A stretch of 61,792 nt of DNA, from assembly GCA_947453155.1 (NCBI GenBank), contig CANGFE010000006.1, positions 1-61,792 of the forward strand. The letters run 5' to 3'. The stretch is from Beijerinckiaceae bacterium. GTDB lineage: Bacteria; Pseudomonadota; Alphaproteobacteria; Rhizobiales; Beijerinckiaceae. The notes under the pieces are model-generated. The model was given only the letters and a program-made list of their open reading frames with translations, searched no databases and was not told where the DNA came from. Positions 61,648 through 61,792 of the stretch are shown piece after piece. Position 1 is the first letter of the stretch; every line of letters starts with the position of its first letter. Position numbers and translations under genes: made by a program.

Positions 61648-61792
61648 CATTGACTTACCCGTGGTTCCGGCTATCCCTGTCCTCGGTGCACCGGCCTCCG
61701 CGCGAGCCCGTCCACCCGTTCCGCCGCCCCTCTGGCAGCGCTCCCGAAATTTCCATGATCGCGCAAAGTGAGCGGTGGCCCAGGGCCCTAAA

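Overview
The window is a contiguous chromosomal segment of an alphaproteobacterium, most likely in the Hyphomicrobiales (Rhizobiales). Markers for this are a PopZ-type polar organizer, an ExoR-like Sel1 protein, a BTLCP cysteine peptidase, a pcm-tolC pair, a glnB-glnA pair, a ChrR-type operon with photolyase and cyclopropane-fatty-acid-synthase-like genes, and tRNA-Asn next to tRNA-Cys. No species can be named. I see no insertion sequence, prophage, CRISPR array or rRNA; the only mobile-type element is a small toxin-antitoxin pair.

Left third (1-18.6 kb): a flagellar block. The + strand carries the end of flgE, then flgF, flgG, flgH, flgI, a rod-binding FlgJ-like gene, a giant flgK (1708 aa) and flgL. 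A separate lytic transglycosylase gene supplies the wall-cutting function that the short FlgJ-like protein lacks. The - strand carries fliD with two small downstream genes, two tandem flagellins and an unknown 240-aa gene. By eye, fliD and the transglycosylase gene have sigma-54-type promoters (GG-N10-GC). Both flagellins and the unknown 240-aa gene have near-identical sigma-28-like promoters (TAAA-N16-CCGTT). A Sel1 protein, an unknown protein and a winged-helix-like protein close the block.

Middle (18.6-44 kb): a CDP-glycerol-type cytidylyltransferase and a TPR-LicD/fukutin-like protein flank rimO. Then come a nucleoside-type ABC importer co-transcribed with a quinone oxidoreductase, a SulP transporter lacking its STAS domain, a UbiH-like flavoprotein, an AEC carrier, a HerA-like ATPase, an ExoR-like protein, valS, popZ, tolC, pcm, two exported proteins, an EcsC protein and an HWE-type sensor kinase.

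Right third (44-61.8 kb): tRNA-Asn and tRNA-Cys precede a tightly packed operon: photolyase, flavin oxidoreductase, DUF1365, cyclopropane-fatty-acid-synthase-like methyltransferase and MFS transporter. It faces a convergent SDR-chrR pair, and the ChrR homologue has lost both zinc-binding cysteines. Sulfur genes (cysK, sseA), nitrogen genes (glnB, glnA), a HigBA-like module, a small stress cluster (eRF1-like protein, cytochrome c, universal stress protein) and parE follow.

Many tail-to-tail gene pairs share or abut stop codons, leaving no room for terminators. The most interesting leads are the alternating repeats in FlgK, the unknown gene with a flagellin-type promoter, the zinc-site-less ChrR and the cytidylyltransferase/LicD pair.
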